Origin: UMGS1002 sp964463325
GTDB taxonomy: Bacteria; Bacillota; Clostridia; Oscillospirales; CAG-272
Reading direction: 5' to 3'
Length of the DNA stretch: 29,740 nucleotides
Assembly (NCBI GenBank): GCA_964463325.1
Contig: CAYXBY010000014.1
Coordinates: 1 to 29,740, forward strand
Shown: positions 23,502-29,740 of the stretch, piece after piece
How positions within the stretch are numbered: position 1 is the stretch's first letter
How the letters are laid out: every line of letters begins with the position of its first letter
Made by a program: the position numbers and the translations under genes
Notes under the pieces: model-generated
Database searches by the model: none
What the model was told of the DNA's origin: nothing
Seen by the model: the letters and a program-made list of their open reading frames with translations, nothing else

Positions 23502-24115
23502 CCCAACTTGCCATCAAGATAGTCGCCTATAATGTTGCCCGCGGGGACGCAGCGTCCGGTATCGCGGCAGTAAAGGTAGGCGCCATCGGAGTACTCAACA
23601 TATATCAGGCTGTAATACATGAATGAATACTTCTCCGAAGCAAATTTAACACTGTAGCTGCGTGACGGCGTTGTTGCAGGGTAGTCTATGCTCTCGCCGG
23701 TCTGCCAAAGCGATATCAGCGACCTTATGTGCTCCGCGTCAAAAATGTCAGCAACCGCATACAACGTCTTGTCACCCTCGACGCAAACCAGCACCTCGTT
23801 TATCTCCATGCTATCAAGCTCGGGCAGCGTCAGCTTGTCACTGTAAAAAACAGTTCTGCCCTCTTCAGTCAGCCAAAGCAGTGGGTCGGCGCCCTCTATA
23901 GAATAAAAATCCACCGTTGCATAATCGTTTTTCCACGCCGCATACCTGTCTCCAACAGCGCATGCCTCATAGCACATAGGCGCAGTGTTATATGTGACGC
24001 CGGTCTTGCTGTCGGTAAACAGATTTGACGCGCTGTCATAATCAAGCTTATTTGTGCAGGAGCACATAAGCAGCAGCAGTGCAGCAAACGCGACTGTCAG
24101 CTTAAAAGCCTTCAT
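23498..24115 (-). CDS. Hypothetical lipoprotein
   Basis: A 205-residue predicted lipoprotein: KAFKLTVAFAALLLLMCSC gives a signal peptide whose likely lipidated residue is Cys20 (Ser at -1). The mature part is mostly beta-rich with many Tyr and Asp residues and no recognised motif. An in-frame start at 24139 is less likely; the ATG at 24115 with GGGAGG about 11 bases ahead fits a signal peptide. It lies between the dCMP deaminase gene (20-base gap) and rimI (4-base overlap), an odd location for a surface protein in a housekeeping operon. Function unknown. Confidence 0.75.
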   Translation of the reverse strand: MKAFKLTVAFAALLLLMCSCTNKLDYDSASNLFTDSKTGVTYNTAPMCYEACAVGDRYAAWKNDYATVDFYSIEGADPLLWLTEEGRTVFYSDKLTLPELDSMEINEVLVCVEGDKTLYAVADIFDAEHIRSLISLWQTGESIDYPATTPSRSYSVKFASEKYSFMYYSLIYVEYSDGAYLYCRDTGRCVPAGNIIGDYLDGKLG

Positions 24116-24135
24116 AATTGTATTATCCTCCCGTC

Positions 24136-24624
24136 TCAATATCCGAATTCGCCGGACAGCGAATCGTCCTCACTTATCCAGTCCTCAACGTTTATCACGC
24201 GGAAAGCCTCGGCCGTGTCGCGTATGACGACCCGACTGATGCCCGCATTGATTATCTGGCGCTTGCACATCATACAGGACGAGGTCCCGGACACAAGCGA
24301 GCCGTCCGCAGGCGAAACGCAGGCCATATACAGCGTCGAGCCCAGCATTTGCTCGCGCGGCGCGGCAATTATGGCGTTGGCCTCGGAGTGGACAGAGCGG
24401 CACAGCTCATATCGCTCGCCGCGTGGTATCTGAAGCTTGTCCCGCATGCAAAAGCTGAGATCATTACAGTTTTTGCGCCCTCTCGGCGCACCGTTGTAGC
24501 CGGTCGAGACGATGACGTCGTTTTTGACGATTATGGCGCCGTATTTTTTTCGCAGGCAGGTGCTGCGCTCGGCAACCGTCTGCGCGATATCGAGATAATA
24601 GTTCTCCTTGCTTACTCTTTGCAT
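24136..24624 (-). CDS. dCMP deaminase family protein (ComEB-like)
   Basis: A 162-residue zinc deaminase that converts dCMP to dUMP for thymidylate supply. The zinc site is CRSVHSEANAI (His79, catalytic Glu81) and SSCMMC (Cys117, Cys120). In typical family members the second motif is PCxxC, so the Pro-Cys is Ser-Cys here. YGAIIVKNDVIVSTGYNGAPRG and the CNDLSFCMRDKL segment are as in dCMP deaminases. The frame can be opened at a TTG two codons upstream, but the ATG at 24624 has GGAGG six bases ahead. It heads the operon deaminase-lipoprotein-rimI-tsaD under a promoter at 24670-24698. Confidence 0.9.
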   Translation of the reverse strand: MQRVSKENYYLDIAQTVAERSTCLRKKYGAIIVKNDVIVSTGYNGAPRGRKNCNDLSFCMRDKLQIPRGERYELCRSVHSEANAIIAAPREQMLGSTLYMACVSPADGSLVSGTSSCMMCKRQIINAGISRVVIRDTAEAFRVINVEDWISEDDSLSGEFGY

Positions 24625-24669
24625 GGCCAACCTCCGGGCAAAATGATTCTATGGAATCTCTATTATACT

Positions 24670-24698
24670 ATTATAATATATCTCGGCTCATAAATCAA
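24670..24698 (-). promoter_or_regulatory. SigA promoter of the dCMP deaminase-tsaD operon
   Basis: On the minus strand TTGATT (24698-24693), a 17-bp spacer and TATAAT (24675-24670). A second TATAAT-like box overlaps downstream. Confidence 0.8.
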
Positions 24699-24733
24699 GG
24701 TCTTGCACACTATTTTTTCATCAAGACGCAAAT

Positions 24734-24765
24734 GTGCCCCTCCCAAAGCCGCTTGAGAGGGGCAC
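24734..24765 (-). terminator. Stem-loop terminator after the 44-residue peptide gene
   Basis: GTGCCCCTC (24734-24742) and GAGGGGCAC (24757-24765) form a 9-bp stem, 14 bases beyond the stop codon on the minus strand. The following tract is ATTTGCG, so termination may be incomplete. Confidence 0.6.
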
Positions 24766-24779
24766 GGTTCAATTCAAGC

Positions 24780-24914
24780 TCAGAAGGAGTGCGGCGGCGT
24801 ATAATTATTATCGTCCGCCACCTGCTCGCTCGATATCGAAAGCACATCCAAATTGTTGATCGCTATGATATCGGCCTCGGGAGCCTCATATATAAGCTTA
24901 TTATTCTGAAGCAT
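24780..24914 (-). CDS. Short acidic peptide (44 residues), co-transcribed with the transglutaminase-like gene
   Basis: A complete small gene, ATG at 24914 to TGA at 24780. AGGAGG stands 8 bases ahead of the ATG and the gene begins 15 bases after the stop of the large secreted protein. The peptide starts MLQNNKLIYEAPEADIIAI, contains NNLDVLSISSEQVADDNN and ends YTPPHSF. It has no signal peptide or membrane segment. A short YEAPE...DVL.S pattern resembles small peptides I recall from other gut Firmicutes near secreted proteins, but no function is known to me. The strong ribosome binding site, the coupling and a terminator behind the stop argue that it is translated. Confidence 0.7.
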   Translation of the reverse strand: MLQNNKLIYEAPEADIIAINNLDVLSISSEQVADDNNYTPPHSF

Positions 24915-24929
24915 AACAAACACCTCCTA

Positions 24930-27548
24930 TTAGCCGTTGGATGCACAGCTGCGCGCTGCATCCGCGTATTTCATCAGGGTAACACAAAGATTTGCAAGCC
25001 GCGCATCGCGGGACAGCGGGTCGGCCTCTGCCGCAGCCTTGATCATGGCGTCGGCATACGTTTCAACGCTGTAGCGCAGGCATGCACTGGCGGCCACGCC
25101 GTTTACATAGGCAGTGACATATATTTTGTCACGCAGGCAAGCAGCCGGTATACCACCCAGCATCACCATCCTATAGCTCTTGGAGCCGGCGGTATATGTC
25201 ATGTATCCGCTCTCCGCGGCGCTGAGAGTGCGTGTCTCGCCCTCATCGCGTGTGTCGTTGTCGTTCATGTCGATCCAAACATCAAAGCTGATCTTACTGT
25301 CCTCAAACTCCGACTCAAACAGCAGTGCAACATCTATCTCACTATCCAGCTTGAGCATTGCCGAGGACAACGTGACCGTGGCCGCCTCGGGAGCCGATGT
25401 CAGCTCAAGGCAGGACGAGGTTGCAGGCGTTGTAGCTGTGGCATACCCGCGCTGCGCGTCGGTCATGGTAGCATTGGCAAGTGCATCGGTCTTATAGTCA
25501 AAGAAGGTCTGCGCAGCACTGCCGTAATTGAGCAGATCCGCACAAAGCGTCTTAAGGCTGTCGCTCTCGCCGGAGTCTTCGCTAAGCATATAGTCACAAT
25601 AGAACTGAACGCTGGTGTAGGTGGGGCGCATGGTATAGCCCACATCGCCGAGGTAGCCCACAGTGGTGACCTTAAGCTCCTCCGCCATCTGCTTGGCCGC
25701 TATGCCCTCGAAAACAAATACGAACACATCCTGCTCGCCGAGGGTATCTTCCGCGACGACATCCAGCTGTGTCACATTGCTACTGAGTTCGACATTCAGC
25801 TTGACGCTGTCATAATTCTCTGAGCCGGCCTTAGGCACATAGAAATACATATCGATGTTGCTGTCCAGCGCCAGTGCGACATAGGTGTCACCTGACATTG
25901 CCGTTATCGGCTTGCCGGGCACAGTAAAGCTAAGTGCGTCCGAGGTGACACTCGCATATGTGTCAATGGTGCGTGCGTACCGGCAATATATCGAAAGCTT
26001 ATCACCGGCCTTGAGGCCGTTGAAGGTGGCTGCGATCTGCCACGTCTTGCCGTCCAGGCTGAATTCAAGCGCGTTGTCGCCATTATACAGCGTAACAGAT
26101 GTGGAATCTGCCGACACCCAAACCGGAGCCTCCGGCACGTATGTATTCACACGTCGTTCACGATATGCAAGAAGTAACAAACCGTACTCATTCGATTGCA
26201 CCACTTGACCATTGCCAACGCCGGCATATCCCAATATATATGAGAACAAATCGCTCGAGCCACCCGCCGCTATCATAACGCTGTCCGGACGCAACTTGAC
26301 CAGATTGGCGGTGAAGGTCTGAAGTGCGGGATCGGTGGGGCTGGTAATGCTGCCGATATTGCCACCGTAAACGGTGTAATACTCATGTGAGCTGTCCGCG
26401 ACGAAAACGCCGTCCTCCAGTGCAATATAGCAGGTGGAGCTGCCCGACTGCGGTGTGTATGGCACATGCGTCTTGACAAACTCACTTGCATCGCGGCAGA
26501 AATAGTCGTAGATCGAATATCCGTATTTCTCGTAGTCGAACCCCTCTATAGTGGGCAGATCATTCCAGGTGACGTCCACAAGGTAGTACTTGCCGTCCAG
26601 CTTGACGGCATTCCACATGTGTGCGCCAAGCGCCTGCGCGGGAGTTGACCTGTCATACGCCATTCCGGAGACACAGGCAGTATCTATCCCCTGCTTATTG
26701 AGCATGTATTGCAGCGTGTGGGAATATCCATCGCAAACGGCAAGCCCGTTCGTAACGACACCCGATATGCCGTGTACGTCCTTGGTGCTGGCCGGGGTAC
26801 CGTTTGCTGCGTAGGCATATGACGTCTGAACACATATCAAGTCGTTCATCACACGCAGCTTATCGTAATCAGTCTCGCAGGCCTCAAGAATCGGCGTCCA
26901 GACGGCCTCTGCGGCCTGAATGGCCGCTTTAGCTTGTTGGCGCGTCTTGGCCGCGAAATAGAACTCATCGACGCAAAGGGCAACAAAAGTCTCGGTTCGG
27001 TTCGAATATCTAACCTGATTGCTGCACCAGAACATCATAGGGTGGTCACACATGTATGAATACACGGCCAGCATAAACTGATCCGTTGTAAGGGCCTTGC
27101 TGTATGTGACGCCAAACGCGATGTCATCAGTGGACGTGTAGTCTTTATTTTCAAAATTCCAGTCCGTATCACAATACGCCTTAGCCGCCGCATCTATAAG
27201 ATCATACAGCGCCTTCTCATCCGCGGGAAGTCGGTCGTAGCAAAAGGTAGTCGAACCGTAAAGCTCGGCATCGCTCTGCGTCGGTCCACTCTCCGTAGCA
27301 GCCGAGCTGCTGCCACCCTGATACACCGGCGCGGACGTAGCCACGCCCATGCCGCCCGGCATTTCGACGCAAACCAGCTGCTCTGCGCCACCGGCCGGGC
27401 GTGTATATGACAGCACCTCGCCGCTGACGGTAGGCGTTACAGCTGCCGGCTGTGCGCCCTCGGCGCTGATCGGCATAATATAGAGCGTCGATGTCAGCAT
27501 TAGCACAGCCAACATAAACGCGATTGCTTTAAATCCTCGTGCCTTCAT
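24930..27548 (-). CDS. Secreted transglutaminase-like cysteine protease-fold protein with duplicated C-terminal module
   Basis: An 872-residue exported protein. Residues 1-30 are a signal peptide (KARGFKAIAFMLAVLML, cleavage near ISAEGA). A helical region (about 90-235) precedes the transglutaminase core: Cys272 in GLAVCDGYSHTLQYML, His310 in GAHMWNAVKLDGKYYLVDVTW and Asp325. This triad is typical of transglutaminase-like proteases/peptidases that cut or crosslink extracellular proteins or peptidoglycan-associated polymers. Residues 470-545 form a beta-sandwich-like piece. Residues 548-690 and 728-872 are homologous copies of one module. No LPXTG or dockerin is seen. The start at 27548 is chosen behind GGGAGG; a TTG at 27560 lies in the ribosome-binding site. 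It has a perfect consensus promoter and is followed by the 44-residue peptide gene. Confidence 0.88.
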   Translation of the reverse strand: MKARGFKAIAFMLAVLMLTSTLYIMPISAEGAQPAAVTPTVSGEVLSYTRPAGGAEQLVCVEMPGGMGVATSAPVYQGGSSSAATESGPTQSDAELYGSTTFCYDRLPADEKALYDLIDAAAKAYCDTDWNFENKDYTSTDDIAFGVTYSKALTTDQFMLAVYSYMCDHPMMFWCSNQVRYSNRTETFVALCVDEFYFAAKTRQQAKAAIQAAEAVWTPILEACETDYDKLRVMNDLICVQTSYAYAANGTPASTKDVHGISGVVTNGLAVCDGYSHTLQYMLNKQGIDTACVSGMAYDRSTPAQALGAHMWNAVKLDGKYYLVDVTWNDLPTIEGFDYEKYGYSIYDYFCRDASEFVKTHVPYTPQSGSSTCYIALEDGVFVADSSHEYYTVYGGNIGSITSPTDPALQTFTANLVKLRPDSVMIAAGGSSDLFSYILGYAGVGNGQVVQSNEYGLLLLAYRERRVNTYVPEAPVWVSADSTSVTLYNGDNALEFSLDGKTWQIAATFNGLKAGDKLSIYCRYARTIDTYASVTSDALSFTVPGKPITAMSGDTYVALALDSNIDMYFYVPKAGSENYDSVKLNVELSSNVTQLDVVAEDTLGEQDVFVFVFEGIAAKQMAEELKVTTVGYLGDVGYTMRPTYTSVQFYCDYMLSEDSGESDSLKTLCADLLNYGSAAQTFFDYKTDALANATMTDAQRGYATATTPATSSCLELTSAPEAATVTLSSAMLKLDSEIDVALLFESEFEDSKISFDVWIDMNDNDTRDEGETRTLSAAESGYMTYTAGSKSYRMVMLGGIPAACLRDKIYVTAYVNGVAASACLRYSVETYADAMIKAAAEADPLSRDARLANLCVTLMKYADAARSCASNG

Positions 27549-27592
27549 GTTTCCTCCCAATGATCACACTATGATCAGTAAATTCACAACTA

Positions 27593-27621
27593 ATTATATA
27601 GCAAAACGATGGTCATGTCAA
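27593..27621 (-). promoter_or_regulatory. Perfect consensus SigA promoter of the transglutaminase-like gene
   Basis: On the minus strand TTGACA (27621-27616), a 17-bp spacer and TATAAT (27598-27593), matching the consensus exactly. Two TGATCAT repeats, four bases apart, lie in the leader just downstream and may be an operator. Confidence 0.92.
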
Positions 27622-27712
27622 TAGCCGCCCGCAAATTTGGGGCAGTTTTGATATTATTTGCGCATAAAATATCACGATCCCGTAGCAAATCACGCTGAAA
27701 TATGATATAATA

Positions 27713-27740
27713 GACCCGCCGGCAGGCTGCGCGGCGGGTC
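27713..27740 (-). terminator. Terminator after yitT
   Basis: GACCCGCC (27713-27720) and GGCGGGTC (27733-27740) form a stem downstream of the yitT stop; on the minus strand it is followed by TATTATATCAT, a loose T/A-rich tail. The surrounding 27622-27752 region is otherwise AT-rich with no gene that I can see. Confidence 0.6.
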
Positions 27741-27752
27741 GTGATATTCTGT

Positions 27753-28616
27753 TCAGACGCCGCGAAAGCCACGCCCGATTATCTTGCTGGAGTTGGTCAC
27801 GGTGACGAATGCTCCGGGGTCGACGGCACGCAGCCGCTTTTCCAGTCGCGCGGCCTCGGCTCGGCGGCAGGAGGTGACGAGCATCTTTTTGCCCTCGCCC
27901 GTGTAGGCGCCGACAGCGTCGACCATGGTGACGCCGTGGTGCATCTCCTCGAGGATATAGCGGCAGATCTCGTCCGGCTTTTCGGTGACGATGGTGAAGG
28001 ACTTGCAAAGATTGATGTTCTCAATAATGGTGTCAACCAAAAATGCCTTTACAAACAGTCCAAGCAACGAATAAAGCCCCACCTTGACGCCGCTGACGAA
28101 TATTGCCGACGCGGCAATCACGGCGTCAACTATCAGCAGCGCCGTGCCGATGTTGATCGAGGTATATTTTTTGAGTATCATGGCGGTGATGTCCGTTCCG
28201 CCGCTCGAGGCCGAGCGCGAGAACAGCAACGATGAGCCGGCCGCGGTTATTAGAATGGCGTAGATAAGCTCGAGCAGGCAGTCGTCAGTCAGCGGGGCGT
28301 CCAGCGGGAAAAGCCGCTCAAGAAGCCAGGTCTCGGCCGAAAAAACGAGGCTGCAATACACCGTTTTGATGCCGACCGTCCGCCCGAGAAAGATAAAGCC
28401 GATCACCAGCAGCGCAACGTTTAGCACCATCATCAGCGTCGCCGCCGAAATAGCCCCGCCGCACAGGCGGCTGACTATTATCGCGATACCGCTGACGCCG
28501 CCGGTTGAAAAGCCGTTGGTCATTTTGAAAAAGTAGACGCCAATGCTCATCAGCAGCACACCGACGTTGATGATGCCGAAATCAGCCAGGGACGACAGTA
28601 TTTTTTTGTTATTCAT
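27753..28616 (-). CDS. YitT family membrane protein (DUF161-DUF2179)
   Basis: A 287-residue integral membrane protein with five or six hydrophobic segments (FGIINVGVLLMSIGVYFF, GAISAATLMMVLNVALLVIGFIFLG and others) and the family signature GFSTGGVSGIAII and FSRSASSGGTDITAMILKK. The C-terminal 85 residues form the soluble DUF2179 domain (KPDEICRYILEEMHHGVTMVDAVGAYTGEGKKMLVTSCRR). Molecular role is unknown. The frame opens at 28667, but GGAGG seven bases before the ATG at 28616 fixes the start. It is monocistronic, with a promoter at 28647-28675 and terminator at 27713-27740. Confidence 0.93.
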   Translation of the reverse strand: MNNKKILSSLADFGIINVGVLLMSIGVYFFKMTNGFSTGGVSGIAIIVSRLCGGAISAATLMMVLNVALLVIGFIFLGRTVGIKTVYCSLVFSAETWLLERLFPLDAPLTDDCLLELIYAILITAAGSSLLFSRSASSGGTDITAMILKKYTSINIGTALLIVDAVIAASAIFVSGVKVGLYSLLGLFVKAFLVDTIIENINLCKSFTIVTEKPDEICRYILEEMHHGVTMVDAVGAYTGEGKKMLVTSCRRAEAARLEKRLRAVDPGAFVTVTNSSKIIGRGFRGV

Positions 28617-28646
28617 GCGCGTTCCTCCGCAAATGTGGTCAGATGT

Positions 28647-28675
28647 ATTGTACCACTTTCGGCCCATTACGTCAA
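28647..28675 (-). promoter_or_regulatory. SigA promoter of yitT
   Basis: On the minus strand TTGACG (28675-28670), a 17-bp spacer and TACAAT (28652-28647). Confidence 0.8.
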
Positions 28676-28689
28676 CTGTATTTTTTATC

Positions 28690-28718
28690 TTGGCGCAAAA
28701 TATAATATCACTTTATAA
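28690..28718 (+). promoter_or_regulatory. Possible promoter region of the sugar kinase gene
   Basis: TTGGCG (28690-28695) with TTATAA (28713-28718) at 17-bp spacing, or a TATAAT at 28701-28706 with no clear -35. The second is better placed relative to the AAAGGA ribosome binding site at about 28720. The choice is uncertain. Confidence 0.35.
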
Positions 28719-28733
28719 AAAAGGAAAATCATT

Positions 28734-29678
28734 ATGCAGCAGAATTATCTTGCCGCCTTTGACGTTGGCGGCACCAAGCTGGACGCCGTGCTTTTTGACC
28801 ACAGCGGGCGCATCGTGTCGCACGTCCGCGAACGCGGCGGCATACCGCTCGAGATAGGCGAGGCCGCCGCAGAGCGCTATTACACCGAGGCGGTGCGCCG
28901 TCTGATCGCCGGCCGCGAGGGTCGGGTGGCGACGCTTTACGGCTCGGTGGCCACGATCGAATATTTCGGTGACGGCATGCAGGCGCGCATGCGCGAGGCG
29001 CTGTCGCTGCCCTGCGTCCGGCTGGAGGGCGACGGCATGTCGCTCATTTCGGGCGTGCTCGGCCACCGCGACGGCTGCAGTATAATCTGCGGCACCGGCT
29101 CGGCGCTGTTCGTCCGCCAGGGCGACGAATATTGGCATACCGGCGGCTGGGGACACCTGATCGACAGCTGCGGCAGCGGCTTTGTGCTGGGGCGCATGGC
29201 GCTGCAGGCTGCGCTGCGCGCACACGACAAGCGTGCCGAGCCGACGCTGCTGCTCGAGCTGACCTCTCGCCAATGCGGGCAGCCCATTTGGGAGCATTAT
29301 GTCAAGCTGTACGAGGGCGGGCGCTCCTATATCGCCTCATTTGCGGGGACGGTGTTCGAGGCGCGGCAGGCGGGGGATCTGGTAGCCAAGCGCATTTTCG
29401 ACCACTGCGCCGGCGAGCTGGCCGAGCTTGTTTGGGTCGTGCGGCGCGAGCTGGGGCACGGCTTTGACCTGGTCTACAACGGCGGTATTTTTTACAATTT
29501 TCGCGAATACGCCGAGGCCGTCCGCGCCATGTCGCCAAGCGACGTCAACGCCATTTTCTCAGATGTCAAGCCCATTTACGGCTGCGCCGTCGAGGCCATG
29601 CACGAGCTGGGGCTGGAGTGCGACGACAGCTTTAAGGCCAATTTTCTCGCAAGCTACGGGGACGCCAAAGCGCAATAA
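28734..29678 (+). CDS. BadF/BadG/BcrA/BcrD ATPase-family kinase, N-acetylglucosamine kinase-like
   Basis: A 314-residue ASKHA-fold protein. The phosphate 1 motif is AAFDVGGTKLDAVLFDHSG (residues 7-25), the phosphate 2 region is SIICGTGSALFV, then WGHLIDSCGSGFVLGRMAL, and an adenosine-like GFDLVYNGGIFYN near 245. The pattern matches BadF/BcrA-type sugar kinases that phosphorylate N-acetylglucosamine or related amino sugars; the exact sugar cannot be told. AAGGA precedes the ATG. It is divergent from yitT and followed by a strong terminator, so monocistronic. No sugar-transport gene is adjacent. Confidence 0.85.
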   Translation: MQQNYLAAFDVGGTKLDAVLFDHSGRIVSHVRERGGIPLEIGEAAAERYYTEAVRRLIAGREGRVATLYGSVATIEYFGDGMQARMREALSLPCVRLEGDGMSLISGVLGHRDGCSIICGTGSALFVRQGDEYWHTGGWGHLIDSCGSGFVLGRMALQAALRAHDKRAEPTLLLELTSRQCGQPIWEHYVKLYEGGRSYIASFAGTVFEARQAGDLVAKRIFDHCAGELAELVWVVRRELGHGFDLVYNGGIFYNFREYAEAVRAMSPSDVNAIFSDVKPIYGCAVEAMHELGLECDDSFKANFLASYGDAKAQ

Positions 29679-29685
29679 ACAGAGC

Positions 29686-29719
29686 GAGCCGCAGGCAATG
29701 CCTGCGGCTCTGATTTTTT
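29686..29719 (+). terminator. Rho-independent terminator of the sugar kinase gene
   Basis: GAGCCGCAGGC (29686-29696), AAT, GCCTGCGGCTC (29700-29710), and a run of six T at 29714-29719. Confidence 0.95.
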
Positions 29720-29740
29720 GCTGAGATTTTATTTTGAGAT

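Noticed and set aside
27704..27709. TATAAT on the plus strand between yitT and the transglutaminase-like gene
   Set aside because: No matching -35 and no plus-strand gene downstream; it lies in the AT-rich tail of the yitT terminator.

Overview
The window reads as a stretch of chromosome from a GC-rich, strictly anaerobic Gram-positive bacterium of the class Clostridia, most likely a gut Oscillospirales/Ruminococcaceae-type organism. This is inferred from gene content, not from a search. Pointers are a class III (glycyl-radical) ribonucleotide reductase, the NADH-sensing repressor Rex, Firmicute-type DnaD and DnaI/DnaC-like loaders, a SpoIIIE/FtsK translocase, YitT, AGGAGG/GAAAGG ribosome binding sites, and many consensus SigA promoters with 17-bp spacers. 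There are no rRNA, tRNA, transposon, phage or CRISPR features, and no gene-free stretch longer than about 300 bases.

Layout. 1-2318 (+): the end of nrdD with a fused thioredoxin-like domain, then a thioredoxin reductase-like flavoprotein. 2505-4890: an alpha/beta hydrolase (-), a HAD hydrolase (+) and an SGNH hydrolase (-). 5071-8951 (+): a membrane-anchored XRE regulator, a lipoprotein with an endonuclease/exonuclease/phosphatase fold, and an ECF sigma factor with a very long C-terminal extension. 9067-15222 (-): two half-size TauE/SafE genes, rpsO, pnp, a VanY-like pseudoenzyme, a DHHW protein and a small membrane protein, read in that order. 15423-18392 (+): ftsK/spoIIIE. 18526-24624 (-): dCMP deaminase, lipoprotein, rimI, tsaD, then a cluster of DnaA-box-like sites, then rex, dnaD, a dnaI-like gene and a helical protein. 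24780-27548 (-): a secreted transglutaminase-like protein followed by a 44-residue peptide gene. 27753-28616 (-): yitT. 28734-29678 (+): a BadF/BcrA-type sugar kinase.

Working together. NrdD-Trx and the TrxB-like protein suggest thioredoxin-based re-reduction of the anaerobic ribonucleotide reductase. rpsO-pnp carries an elaborate leader: a long near-perfect hairpin followed by an anti-Shine-Dalgarno/Shine-Dalgarno pair, which looks like an RNA switch for PNPase autoregulation. The rex-dnaD-dnaI operon lies next to seven TTTTCCACA-like sites beside tsaD (gcp), placing replication control next to primosome genes. A 17-bp palindromic element occurs identically upstream of both the HAD gene and the XRE gene and is a candidate operator for that regulator.

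The strongest leads are the pnp leader switch, the DnaA-box-like cluster, the shared XRE operator, the VanY-like pseudoenzyme, and the transglutaminase/44-residue-peptide pair. I do not see a wholly new multi-gene system.
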